Assembly: GCA_023428335.1 (NCBI GenBank)
Contig: JAEYYS010000405.1
Coordinates: 1 to 12,961, forward strand
Source of the DNA: Verrucomicrobiota bacterium
Lineage (GTDB): Bacteria > Verrucomicrobiota > Verrucomicrobiia > Verrucomicrobiales > Verrucomicrobiaceae
DNA: 12,961 nucleotides
Direction of reading: 5' to 3'
Shown here: one piece after another, positions 1 through 6,984 of the stretch
How positions within the stretch are numbered: position 1 is the stretch's first letter
How the letters are laid out: every line of letters starts with the position of its first letter
Program-made: the position numbers and the translations under genes
Notes under the pieces: generated by a model
What the model was told of the DNA's origin: nothing
The model's database searches: none
The model's input: the letters and a program-made list of their open reading frames with translations, nothing else

Positions 1-1
1 G

Positions 2-184
2 GCCAAGCCCCACCGCAGGGCCCTGGCCACCGCCGCCTGTGTGTTGCAGGCCGGACTGCTGCTGACCGGCAGACCGGCCATGCCACTCACCTGGCTGCTC
101 GGCACGATGCTCGCCGGCATCGCCCTCACCCTGGGGCGCCGCCTGCGCGGTCTGTCCCGAACCCTGCACGCCCGCCAAGCATGA
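2..184 (+). CDS. C-terminal part of a small membrane protein, probably a CDP-alcohol phosphatidyltransferase
   Basis: This is an open frame entering from the left edge, with 60 codons before a TGA that overlaps the next gene's ATG (ATGA at 181-184). Two hydrophobic stretches are visible, about residues 9-22 and 27-44 of the fragment (for example LTWLLGTMLAGIALTLG). A basic tail of Arg, His and Gln follows, as expected for the last helices of a polytopic membrane enzyme. The diagnostic DG-x2-AR-x8-G-x3-D-x3-D motif of CDP-alcohol phosphatidyltransferases would lie upstream and is not in the window. The name rests on context: this family often sits before an acyltransferase and a CDP-diglyceride synthase, as in the E. 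coli ynbABC arrangement. That it is a coding membrane protein is fairly sure; the family is an inference. Confidence 0.5.
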   Translation, partial: AKPHRRALATAACVLQAGLLLTGRPAMPLTWLLGTMLAGIALTLGRRLRGLSRTLHARQA

Positions 185-780
185 CCCGCCGCCTCATCGC
201 CGGCCTGACCCGACTGGCCACCGGCGTGCGCCGGCTGGCTGCACCGCCGCAGGGTGAAGGTCCGGCCATCTACTACGCCAACCACGGCAGCCACCTCGAC
301 TTCGTCGTCATTTGGGCCGCGCTGCCAACCGCAGCGCGCGAGCAGACCTCGCCCGCCGCCGCCGAGGACTACTGGGGCCACAGCGCCCTGCGCCGCCGCA
401 TCGCCTGCGGCCTGTTTCAATCCGTACTCATCCCGCGCGAAGGCATCACCCGCGACAACAACCCGCTCGACCGCCTCGGCGAGGTACTGCAATCTGGCCG
501 CTCGCTCATCCTCTTCCCCGAGGGCACGCGCCGCAGCGACGGCCAGGTCGGCGAGTTCAAGGCCGGCCTCTACCACCTGGCCAAACGCTTCCCGGGTCTG
601 CCACTGGTGCCGGTGCATCTGGAAAACCTCAACCGCATCCTGCCCAAGGGCACCCTGCTGCCCGTGCCGCTGATCGCCCAGGCCCACTTCCGCGCCCCGA
701 TTCGCCTGGAGGAGGGCGAAGCCAAGACCGACTTCCTGCGCCGCGCCCGCGCCGTCCTGCTCGACGAACCCGCCGCCTGA
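181..780 (+). CDS. plsC: PlsC-type 1-acyl-glycerol-3-phosphate acyltransferase family protein
   Basis: This 199-aa protein has the PlsC/LPLAT acyltransferase blocks in order. Motif I is NHGSHLD (H35 and D40, the H-x4-D catalytic pair). The acyl-acceptor phosphate motif is LFPEGTR (residues 111-117). A late VPVHLEN block lies at 143-149, where the family has its V-P-V motif. The family transfers an acyl chain to lysophosphatidate, giving phosphatidate at the inner face of the membrane. The protein is short for a PlsC, with little sequence before motif I and no clear N-terminal membrane helix, so it may be peripheral. Its start overlaps the previous stop by four bases, and cdsA follows after 5 bp, so translational coupling is likely. 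The exact acceptor and acyl donor cannot be read from the sequence; a related acyltransferase role is possible. Confidence 0.85.
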   Translation: MTRRLIAGLTRLATGVRRLAAPPQGEGPAIYYANHGSHLDFVVIWAALPTAAREQTSPAAAEDYWGHSALRRRIACGLFQSVLIPREGITRDNNPLDRLGEVLQSGRSLILFPEGTRRSDGQVGEFKAGLYHLAKRFPGLPLVPVHLENLNRILPKGTLLPVPLIAQAHFRAPIRLEEGEAKTDFLRRARAVLLDEPAA

Positions 781-785
781 CCGCC

Positions 786-1772
786 ATGGACCCCGACCTG
801 CAGCTTCTCTTTGGCGTCCTGCTCGCCGTGCTCCTTCTCGCCTCCGCCATCGGTGCCGTGCTCGCGCTCCGGACACGGGAAGCAACCGCGCGCGCCACGG
901 TCGCCAACCTCAACGCGCGCATCCGCTCCTGGTGGGTGATGACGGCCGTGTTCGCCGCCACCCTGGCGCTCGGGCCGGTCGTGACGACGCTGCTCTTTGC
1001 CGCCCTGTCCTTCCTCGCCATGCGCGAGTTCATCACCCTGACACGCACCGAACGTGCCGACCATGCGGTGCTGTTCTGGGCCTTCTTCGTCATCCTGCCC
1101 CTGCACTACTTCTGGGTCGGCACGCGCTGGTATGGCATGTTCAGCATCTTCATTCCGGTCTACGCCTTTGTTTTCATCCCCTTCCGCCGCGTGCTGACCG
1201 GTGAAACGGCGGGCTTTCTGGTGAACACCGCGCGCATCCAGTGGGCCCTGCTCGTCTGCGTGTATGCGGTGAGTCACATTCCCATGCTGCTGGCCCTGCC
1301 TCTGCCGGGCGGCGCCGCCGCCAACGCCAAGCTGCTGTTTTTCTTCGTGGTGACCGTCCAGCTCAGCGATGTCCTGCAGTACCTCTGGGGCAAGACCTGT
1401 GGCCGCCGGCCGGTCGCCCCACGGGTCAGCCCGCACAAAACCTGGGAGGGCACGGTCGGCGGCATCGCCAGTGCCGTGCTCGCCGGCACCGCCCTGAGCT
1501 GGGCCACCCCCTTCACGCCCTGGCAGGCCGCGCTCATGGCCCTGCTCATCTGCCTCGCCGGCTTCTTCGGCGGCCTCGTACTCTCCGCCATCAAGCGCGA
1601 CCTCGGCGCCAAGGACTGGGGCGGCAGCATTGCCGGTCACGGCGGCTTCATGGACCGGCTCGACTCGCTCTGCTTCGCCGCACCGCTGTTTTTCCATCTC
1701 ACCCGCTTTTACTTCAGCAGCGACATCCTGCCAAAACCACCAGACTGGCTGATGCAGGTTTTGGGCCGCTGA
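786..1772 (+). CDS. cdsA: Phosphatidate cytidylyltransferase (CDP-diglyceride synthase)
   Basis: This 328-aa polytopic membrane protein makes CDP-diacylglycerol from CTP and phosphatidate. It carries the full CDS signature near the C-terminus: S267-x2-KRD, then AKDWG, then GHGGFMDRLDSL (284-295). It also has the upstream SPHKTWEGTVGG block (215-226). Hydrophobic segments are visible at roughly 7-28, 50-78, 95-110, 117-132, 153-173, 182-200, 225-240, 246-268 and 295-310. The start is the ATG 5 bp after the plsC stop; the frame is open further upstream, but only as an overlap with plsC. Taking its substrate from the gene before and feeding a CDP-alcohol phosphatidyltransferase makes the three-gene set metabolically coherent. 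It may be a second copy in the style of E. coli ynbB rather than the housekeeping cdsA, which this window cannot decide. Confidence 0.92.
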   Translation: MDPDLQLLFGVLLAVLLLASAIGAVLALRTREATARATVANLNARIRSWWVMTAVFAATLALGPVVTTLLFAALSFLAMREFITLTRTERADHAVLFWAFFVILPLHYFWVGTRWYGMFSIFIPVYAFVFIPFRRVLTGETAGFLVNTARIQWALLVCVYAVSHIPMLLALPLPGGAAANAKLLFFFVVTVQLSDVLQYLWGKTCGRRPVAPRVSPHKTWEGTVGGIASAVLAGTALSWATPFTPWQAALMALLICLAGFFGGLVLSAIKRDLGAKDWGGSIAGHGGFMDRLDSLCFAAPLFFHLTRFYFSSDILPKPPDWLMQVLGR

Positions 1773-1791
1773 ACACGTAGCCATCGTCTTC

Positions 1792-3315
1792 ATGAAATGC
1801 CTGCTGCCGCTCTTCTTCGCCCTGTCCGTGCATGCCGCCACGCCGCCGCGCATCGCGGTGATGCAACTGCGCCATGAGACGGTCACCTTCCTGCCGAATG
1901 AAACCACGCGCGAGGATTTCATCTACCCCGGCTCCCCCGCCGCCGGCGAGGCCCTGCTGCGCACGCAACCCAAGGGCGACATGGGCGGCTTCGTCAAGGT
2001 CGCCCGCGAGTACGGCGCGGAACTCGTCGGCATCGAATCGCCAGGCATGCCGGAAACCGGCATCGGCGCGGGCTGGGTGACCCGCGACGCCTACGAACAC
2101 TTCACCGGCCGCATGCTCGCGGAACTGCGGGCGCAGGGACCCTTCGACGGCGTGTACCTCGCCCTGCACGGCGCCATGGCCGTGCACGGCATCGCCCGCC
2201 CCGAGGCCGAACTGGCGCGCCGTGTGCGCGAGGTGGTTGGATCCAAGGCGGTGATCGCCGGCACCTTCGACCCGCATGGCAACGAGGACGCCGAGTTTCT
2301 GCGCCATGCCAACCTCGCCTTCGCCTACAAGTACTATCCCCACTACGACGCCCACCTGCAGGGGGAACGCGCGGCCCGCCAGCTGGTGCGCGCGATCCGC
2401 GGCGACTATCAGCCCGCGCACGCCGTGCGCACCGTGCCCATCCTCAGCGCCACGGTGTACCAGTGGACCGGCCAGCCCCCCTGGAGCACGCTCGTCCAGC
2501 GCTGCCTGACCTGGGAGGCACGTGAACCCGATCTCTTCGTCAATTTCTTCTACGGCTTCCCCTGGGCCGACGTGCCCGACGCCGGCATGTGCTTCCAGGT
2601 CATCAGCAACGGCAACCCCAAACTCGCCCAAGCGGTCGCCGATGACCTCGCGGAAACCGCCTGGCGCCTGCGCGCCGACATGTTCGCCGCCACGCCGATC
2701 CATCCCGTGAAACAGGCGGTGAAGCTCGCCGCCCAGGCCCTCGCGGAACGACGCCAACCGGTGGTGCTGGCGGACTACAGCGACCGCTCCGGCAACGCCA
2801 CCTGGCTGCTGCGCGAGGTGCTCGAGCAGGATCTCGCCAAGGTGGTCATCGCCACCCTCAAGGATGACCGCACCCTCGCCGCCCTGCGCGCGGCCGGCGC
2901 CCGCAGCGGCGACGCCTTTGACCGCGAAGTCGGCGGCTACGTCGATGACTCCGCCGGTCAACCCGTGCGCGTGCGCGGCACCCTGGAACATTTCGATCCA
3001 GGAGAAAACGGCACGCCCGCCGCCCGCATCCGCTTCGGCCGCGGCAACCTGCTGCTGCTCAGCCCGCAATTGGTGCAGATCATGACCCCTGAGGAACTGC
3101 CCGCCCATGGCGTTGACGCCGGCCAGTTCGAGGTCTTCGCCATCAAATCCCGCGTTCATTTCCGCCGCGGCTTCGATGACAACGGCTTTGCCCCCACCAT
3201 CCTGCTCGTCGAACCGCCAGGCCCCTTCATGGGCACCGTCCATCTCGATGCCCTGCCCTACCAGCACCTGCGCGTGGGCGACTACTATCCCTTCAACCCC
3301 AATCCTCGGCGCTGA
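1792..3315 (+). CDS. Secreted M81-family metallopeptidase (MlrC-like)
   Basis: This 507-aa protein has the M81/DUF1485 architecture. The N-terminal block starts RIAVMQLRHETVTF (H28, E29). The conserved LALHGAM lies at 124-130 (H126), FDPHGN at 159-164 (D160, H162) and YYPHYD at 181-186 (H184). These Asp and His residues match the family's metal-site positions. The MlrC C-terminal domain starts around residue 324 with VLADYSDRSG, where most members read ADNPGGG. Residues 1-15 form a short signal peptide ending VHA before ATPP, so export is likely; many relatives are cytoplasmic. MlrC of Sphingomonas cleaves linearised microcystin, but most family members have unknown substrates and this one should not be called a microcystinase. 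It starts 19 bp after cdsA and may share its transcript. The symporter downstream could take up its products, which is an inference. Confidence 0.85.
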   Translation: MKCLLPLFFALSVHAATPPRIAVMQLRHETVTFLPNETTREDFIYPGSPAAGEALLRTQPKGDMGGFVKVAREYGAELVGIESPGMPETGIGAGWVTRDAYEHFTGRMLAELRAQGPFDGVYLALHGAMAVHGIARPEAELARRVREVVGSKAVIAGTFDPHGNEDAEFLRHANLAFAYKYYPHYDAHLQGERAARQLVRAIRGDYQPAHAVRTVPILSATVYQWTGQPPWSTLVQRCLTWEAREPDLFVNFFYGFPWADVPDAGMCFQVISNGNPKLAQAVADDLAETAWRLRADMFAATPIHPVKQAVKLAAQALAERRQPVVLADYSDRSGNATWLLREVLEQDLAKVVIATLKDDRTLAALRAAGARSGDAFDREVGGYVDDSAGQPVRVRGTLEHFDPGENGTPAARIRFGRGNLLLLSPQLVQIMTPEELPAHGVDAGQFEVFAIKSRVHFRRGFDDNGFAPTILLVEPPGPFMGTVHLDALPYQHLRVGDYYPFNPNPRR

Positions 3316-3462
3316 CCCGCTGCCGCGCTCGATCCAGGCTAAGGCACGGCCCGCGATGGCGCCAGCGCGCCCGCCAGCCGGCAAGCGGCCGGAAAGAACG
3401 ACGGCGCCGGCTTCGATGACCCTTGTCGGCGCCGCATGCGGTGGCGCTGCGACTCCCCAACC
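3316..3462. other. Intergenic gap between the peptidase and symporter genes
   Basis: These 147 bp are GC-rich and rich in short inverted repeats such as CCGGC/GCCGG. I see no convincing -35/-10 pair, no U-tract terminator and no Shine-Dalgarno sequence. Whether the symporter has its own promoter here or reads through from upstream is open. Confidence 0.3.
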
Positions 3463-5076
3463 ATGACGCCACGCCCGCTCCTCCCGACGCTTGCCGCCCT
3501 GCTCTCCTGTCCCGCGCTGCTGCACGCGGCGGAGGCGGCACCCGCGGCACCAGGACACGGGCTGATCTGGGCCGACTGGCTTGTGGTGGCCCTGTACATG
3601 GCGACCACCCTGTTCATCGGCTGGCGCTGTTCGCAGGGCGACCGCACGACGAGTTCCTACTTCATCGGCTCGGGCCGGATGAATCCGGTCCTCATCGGCG
3701 TCTCCCTGTTCGCCACCCTGCTGAGCACCATCACCTACATGTCCCTGCCCGGCGAAACCCTCGGCAAGGGGCCGGCCTTCATCACCAACTATCTCTCCTA
3801 TCCCTTGGTTTTCGTGGTCGTCGCCTTCGGTCTGCTGCCCCTGTACATGCGCCACCGCGTGCAGAGCGCCTACGAACTGCTTGAGGAACGCCTCGGCCTC
3901 AGCGTCCGCCTGCTCGGCGCCAGCCTCTTCCTGCTGCTGCGCCTGGTCTGGATGTCGCTGATGATCTACCTGACCTCGAACGCCATCGCCATCATGGCCG
4001 GCATCGGCGAGGAATGGGTGCCGCTCATCGCCGCGGTGAGCGGTCTGGTGACCATCATCTACACTTCCATGGGCGGCCTGCGCGCAGTGGTCATCACCGA
4101 TCTCATGCAGACGATCCTGCTGTACGGCGGCGCCCTGCTGGTCATCGGCACGGTGACCGTGAAAATGGGCGGTTTCTCGTGGTTTCCGACCGAGTGGCGC
4201 GGCAACTGGGACCGCCAGGTTGTCTTCAGCTGGGACTGGTCGGAGCGGGTCACGGTCGTCGGCTCCATCCTTTCGGTGTTCTTCTGGGTCGTGGCGACCA
4301 TGGGCGGCGACCAGGTTTCCGTGCAGCGCTTCATGGCCACGGAGAACGTCCGCGCCGCCCGCCGCGCCCTGGCCGTGCAGCTGGGCATCAGCATCGTCGT
4401 CGGACTCACCCTCGCCTGCGTCGGCTTCGCCCTGCTCGGCTACTTCGAGGCCTTCCCCGAACGTCTCGGCGAGGGGCTCGACCTCAAGCAGCATGCCGAC
4501 AAGGTTTTCCCGCACTACATCGCCTTCCACCTGCCGCCGGTGATCTCCGGTCTGGTCGTTTCCGGCCTGTTTGCCGCCGCCATGTCGAGCATCGACTCCG
4601 GCGTCAACTCGATCACCGCCGTGGTCATGCGCGACTTCCTCGACCGCTTCGGCTACGGAGCGAAAAGCGACGCCGAGCACTTCCGGCTCGCGCGCTGGAT
4701 GGCCTTCGGCATCGGCGCCGTCGTGGTGGCAGGCAGCACGGTCATGAAGCATGTGCCCGGCAACTTCACCGCCGTCACCGGCAAGACGGTGAACTTCTTC
4801 ACTGTGCCGATCTTCTGCCTCTTCGTCTTCGCCCTGGTCATCCGCTTCGCCTCGCCCATCGGCGTCTGGATCGGCACCGCCTGCGGCGTCATCGCCGCCG
4901 GCCTGATCGCCTTCTCCGGGCCGCTCTTCGTGCCCGGCTTCGATCCGAAGACGATGAATGACCCGGTCAGCTTCCAGTGGATGCAGCTCGCCGCCTTCCT
5001 GGCAACGATGATCGGCGGCTGCCTCGGCAGCCTGATCTTCCCGCGACGCGACACCGCGCCAGCCCGGCCTCAGTAA
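3463..5076 (+). CDS. Sodium:solute symporter (SSS family, SGLT-like)
   Basis: This 537-aa inner-membrane transporter couples Na+ entry to solute uptake. SSS landmarks are visible: the YFIGSGRMNPVLIG region (66-80), SLFATLLSTITYMSLPGE (81-98), and the helix GGLRAVVITDLMQT (204-217), which matches the SGLT consensus. AAAMSSIDSGVNSITAVVMRD (371-391) places Ser375 and Ser376 at the usual Na2-site region. Many hydrophobic segments follow the SSS spacing. The N-terminus (2-24) looks like a cleavable or non-cleaved signal ending HAAEA. I chose the second ATG because it puts this signal at the extreme N-terminus; the upstream ATG at 3436 would add nine residues containing Arg and Asp. It lies 147 bp after the M81 gene and ends 7 bp from a convergent gene. 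The substrate cannot be read from sequence. Confidence 0.9.
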   Translation: MTPRPLLPTLAALLSCPALLHAAEAAPAAPGHGLIWADWLVVALYMATTLFIGWRCSQGDRTTSSYFIGSGRMNPVLIGVSLFATLLSTITYMSLPGETLGKGPAFITNYLSYPLVFVVVAFGLLPLYMRHRVQSAYELLEERLGLSVRLLGASLFLLLRLVWMSLMIYLTSNAIAIMAGIGEEWVPLIAAVSGLVTIIYTSMGGLRAVVITDLMQTILLYGGALLVIGTVTVKMGGFSWFPTEWRGNWDRQVVFSWDWSERVTVVGSILSVFFWVVATMGGDQVSVQRFMATENVRAARRALAVQLGISIVVGLTLACVGFALLGYFEAFPERLGEGLDLKQHADKVFPHYIAFHLPPVISGLVVSGLFAAAMSSIDSGVNSITAVVMRDFLDRFGYGAKSDAEHFRLARWMAFGIGAVVVAGSTVMKHVPGNFTAVTGKTVNFFTVPIFCLFVFALVIRFASPIGVWIGTACGVIAAGLIAFSGPLFVPGFDPKTMNDPVSFQWMQLAAFLATMIGGCLGSLIFPRRDTAPARPQ

Positions 5077-5083
5077 ACAACGC

Positions 5084-5521
5084 TCACCAGCCGCGCGGCC
5101 CCTGCTCGAACGGATCCGGCGGCGGCGGCGGCGGCCCGAGCTCGGGTTGCTCCAGGATGGTGGCAAATTCGAAATCGATCAGGCAGAAGCGGCCGTCGGA
5201 CGTCCGGTAGGTGACGTTGCGCAGGTAGGGATCCTCGTGACGCACGCCATACTGCTCCAGTTCGGCATAAATCTGGCGCAGCTTGTCCTCGGTCATGTGG
5301 TCGACACGCTGCCCGCAATTCGAGGTCACCAGGTACAACCGCTCCGGATCCGCCTCGAGCACGCGCGGCACGAAGGGACAGCCCATCTTTTCCAGGTACT
5401 TCAAGACCCGCACCTCATGCTCGAAACGCTCGCGCGCCTGGTGCCCCTTGAACGTCTTGTGGACCCGGCCGTCATAGCCCAGGCGCACCGTGGCGCGGGC
5501 GGTATTCTTGGCTTCCTGCAT
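5084..5521 (-). CDS. Minimal protein-kinase-like protein
   Basis: This 145-aa protein has a stripped-down kinase fold. Visible kinase landmarks are HKTF with K22 in the place of the ATP-binding lysine, HEVRVL with E35 as the helix-C glutamate, a hinge-like LYLVTSNCG (62-70), a catalytic loop RHEDPYLRN (94-102, H95/D97/N102, spaced H-x-D-x4-N) and LIDFEFA (114-120, D116, with DFE in place of DFG). It is about half the length of a normal kinase domain, with almost no glycine-rich N-lobe and no C-lobe beyond DFE. A proline run (130-135) closes the protein. The start is the ATG at 5521, which gives the compact fold. A longer frame back to 5677 uses low-quality sequence and would cover the glnII promoter. 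It is divergent from glnII and convergent with the symporter. The family is annotated as a serine/threonine kinase in databases, but activity is unproven. Confidence 0.8.
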   Translation of the reverse strand: MQEAKNTARATVRLGYDGRVHKTFKGHQARERFEHEVRVLKYLEKMGCPFVPRVLEADPERLYLVTSNCGQRVDHMTEDKLRQIYAELEQYGVRHEDPYLRNVTYRTSDGRFCLIDFEFATILEQPELGPPPPPPDPFEQGPRGW

Positions 5522-5600
5522 GAGACAATCACTAAGGCGGCAGCGGAGCCCGAGAGCAAGCGACCAGGATTGGAAAACTTCCCGAAAAACCTTTCGCTTT

Positions 5601-5616
5601 TGGCACAAGACGTGCT
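5601..5616 (+). promoter_or_regulatory. Sigma-54 (RpoN) type -24/-12 promoter for glnII
   Basis: The sequence TGGCAC-AAGAC-GTGCT has GG at 5602-5603 and GC at 5614-5615, exactly 10 bases apart, as in the RpoN consensus TGGCACG-N4-TTGCW. TGGCAC is complete and only the first T of TTGC is replaced by G. A T-run follows it. Transcription would start near 5627, about 53 bases before the glnII ATG. Placing RpoN control before a glutamine synthetase fits nitrogen regulation. The caveat is that GCAC-N5-GTGC is also an inverted repeat, so a regulator site is the alternative reading. No NtrC-like enhancer is convincing in the gap. Confidence 0.55.
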
Positions 5617-5679
5617 TTTTCCTTCCAGCGCGCGTCCGGACTTCCGTTCCGGCCCAACCGAAACCCGAACCCAACAACC

Positions 5680-6696
5680 ATGGCCAAATACAAACTCGAA
5701 TACATCTGGCTCGACGGCTACACGCCGGTGCCGAACCTGCGCAGCAAGACGCAAATCAAGGAATTCGCCAGCTTCCCAACCCTTGAGCAGCTTCCCAACT
5801 GGGGCTTCGACGGCAGCTCCACCCAGCAGGCCGAAGGCCGCAGCTCCGACTGCGTGCTCAAGCCGGTCGCCGTCTACCCGGACACGACCCGCAAGAACGG
5901 CGTTCTGGTCATGTGCGAAGTCATGATGCCGGATGGCGTCACCCCGCATCCGTCCAACAGCCGCGCCACCATCCTTGACGATCCGGACGCCTGGTTCGGT
6001 TTCGAGCAGGAATACTTCCTCTACCAGGACGGCCGCCCGCTCGGCTTCCCTGAGTCCGGCTTCCCCGCCCCCCAGGGCCCCTACTACTGCGGTGCCGGCT
6101 ACAAGAACGTCGGTGACATCGCCCGCCAGATCGTCGAGGAACACCTCGACCTCTGCCTGGACGCCGGCATCAACCACGAAGGCATCAACGCCGAAGTGGC
6201 CAAGGGCCAGTGGGAATTCCAGATCTTCGGCAAGGGCTCGAAAAACTGCGCCGACCAAGTCTGGGTCGCCCGCTACATCCTGCTCCGCCTCTGCGAAAAA
6301 TACGCGGTGGATGTCGAGTTCCACTGCAAACCGATCCGCGGCGACTGGAACGGTTCCGGCATGCACGCCAACTTCTCGACCAAGCACCTGCGTGAAGTCG
6401 GCGGCAAGGAGTACTTCGAGAAGCTCATGGCCGCCTTCCAGAAGAACATGAACGAGCACATCGCCGTCTACGGTCCCGACAACCACCTGCGCCTCACCGG
6501 CCTGCACGAGACCCAGTCGATCGACAAGTTCACCTACGGCATCGCCGACCGCGGTTCCTCGATCCGCGTGCCCCACAGCTTCATCAACAGCGGCTACAAG
6601 GGCTACCTGGAGGACCGCCGTCCGAACTCCCAGGGCGACCCCTACGCCATCGCCTCGCGCATCCTCCGCACCATCGCGGAAGTGCCGACCGCCTGA
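5680..6696 (+). CDS. glnII: Glutamine synthetase, class II (eukaryotic type)
   Basis: This 338-aa enzyme joins ammonia and glutamate using ATP to make glutamine in the cytoplasm. It is GSII and not the 470-aa GSI. The marks are the short length, the N-terminal beta-Grasp block NWGFDGSSTQQAEG (40-53), GFEQEYFL (107-114) with the metal-site glutamates, NHEGINAEVAKGQWEFQI (165-182), NGSGMHANFSTK (224-235), ETQSIDKFTYGIADRGSS (277-294) with the arginine of the active site, and GYLEDRRPNSQGDPY (308-322). The GSI adenylylation tyrosine loop is absent, so control should be mainly transcriptional. The upstream sigma-54-type site supports that. No SD sequence precedes the ATG; the bases before it read AACAACC. 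The gene is monocistronic and ends at a strong terminator. GSII occurs in several bacterial groups besides eukaryotes. Confidence 0.97.
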   Translation: MAKYKLEYIWLDGYTPVPNLRSKTQIKEFASFPTLEQLPNWGFDGSSTQQAEGRSSDCVLKPVAVYPDTTRKNGVLVMCEVMMPDGVTPHPSNSRATILDDPDAWFGFEQEYFLYQDGRPLGFPESGFPAPQGPYYCGAGYKNVGDIARQIVEEHLDLCLDAGINHEGINAEVAKGQWEFQIFGKGSKNCADQVWVARYILLRLCEKYAVDVEFHCKPIRGDWNGSGMHANFSTKHLREVGGKEYFEKLMAAFQKNMNEHIAVYGPDNHLRLTGLHETQSIDKFTYGIADRGSSIRVPHSFINSGYKGYLEDRRPNSQGDPYAIASRILRTIAEVPTA

Positions 6697-6725
6697 AGCG
6701 CCCGGTCAGACCCCTGACTCCCCAC

Positions 6726-6757
6726 AAACGCCGCCTGGCAACAGGCGGCGTTTTTTT
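6726..6757 (+). terminator. Intrinsic terminator of glnII
   Basis: A perfect 9-bp stem CGCCGCCTG/CAGGCGGCG (6729-6737 and 6742-6750) closes a GCAA tetraloop. It is flanked by AAA before and followed by seven Ts (6751-6757). It sits 30 bases after the glnII stop. This is a textbook Rho-independent terminator, and the GNRA-type loop adds stability. Confidence 0.93.
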
Positions 6758-6766
6758 GCGTCGTGG

Positions 6767-6785
6767 CAGCGGTTGCCAACCGCTG
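6767..6785. repeat. 19-bp palindrome downstream of glnII
   Basis: CAGCGGTTG-C-CAACCGCTG is a perfect inverted repeat with 9-base arms and a single central base. A second small palindrome CTGGA-C-TCCAG (6783-6793) overlaps its end. It lies 10 bases beyond the glnII terminator and has no T-run of its own. It could be an operator or a dispersed intergenic repeat (REP-like), which one window cannot decide. Confidence 0.5.
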
Positions 6786-6869
6786 GACTCCAGCCCCCTC
6801 CCCGGCCGAAACACGAGCCATGCCATCGTTCCCGCGGGTCACCGCTCCGCGCTGCAGCACCTCCCCACC

Positions 6870-6898
6870 TTGACATTCCGCCCGCCAGCGCGATGTTT
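6870..6898 (+). promoter_or_regulatory. Likely sigma-70 promoter of the tRNA-Gly gene
   Basis: A perfect -35 hexamer TTGACA (6870-6875) is followed after 16-17 bases by an AT-richer stretch GATGTTTTG (6892-6900), a weak -10. Transcription would start a few bases before the mature tRNA 5' end at 6911. The -35 box and position are good, but the -10 is poor. Confidence 0.5.
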
Positions 6899-6910
6899 TG
6901 TCTTCGCCAC

Positions 6911-6984
6911 GCGGGTGTAGTTCAATGGTAGAACACGAGCTTCCCAAGCTTGATACGTGGGTTCGATTCCCATCACCCGCTCCA
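6911..6984 (+). tRNA. tRNA-Gly, anticodon CCC
   Basis: The 74-base gene folds as a standard cloverleaf. The acceptor stem is GCGGGTG/CACCCGC. The D arm is GTTC/GAAC with the AATGGTA loop. The anticodon stem is CGAGC/GCTTG with loop TTCCCAA, giving anticodon CCC, which reads GGG codons. A 4-base variable loop follows, then T arm GTGGG-TTCGATT-CCCAT, discriminator T, and an encoded CCA (6982-6984). It closely resembles the bacterial tRNA-Gly(CCC) type. A protein frame opens inside it in the plus direction but is not a real start. A short hairpin CGTTGA-GCC-TCAACG (6985-6999) follows immediately and may aid 3' processing or termination, although it has no T-run. Confidence 0.97.

Noticed and set aside
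570..1922. Minus-strand open frame of 450 codons
   Set aside because: It lies opposite plsC and cdsA and has the same low-complexity composition, with no recognisable motif.
1714..5166. Minus-strand open frame of 1150 codons
   Set aside because: It runs opposite the M81 and symporter genes, whose families are clear. Its product is low-complexity (Gly, Glu, Asp, His, Gln) with no domain, which is typical of antisense frames in GC-rich DNA with strong third-position bias.
5478..5500. NtrC-like site near the start of the kinase-like gene
   Set aside because: One half resembles GCACC but the second half GGTGC is absent.
5522..5677. Longer N-terminus for the kinase-like gene, starting at 5677
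   Set aside because: It would add 52 residues with no kinase character and cover the glnII promoter. The start at 5521 gives the compact fold.
5401..6576. Minus-strand open frame of 391 codons opposite glnII
   Set aside because: It overlaps the certain glnII gene and is a Val/Gly/Asp-rich shadow.
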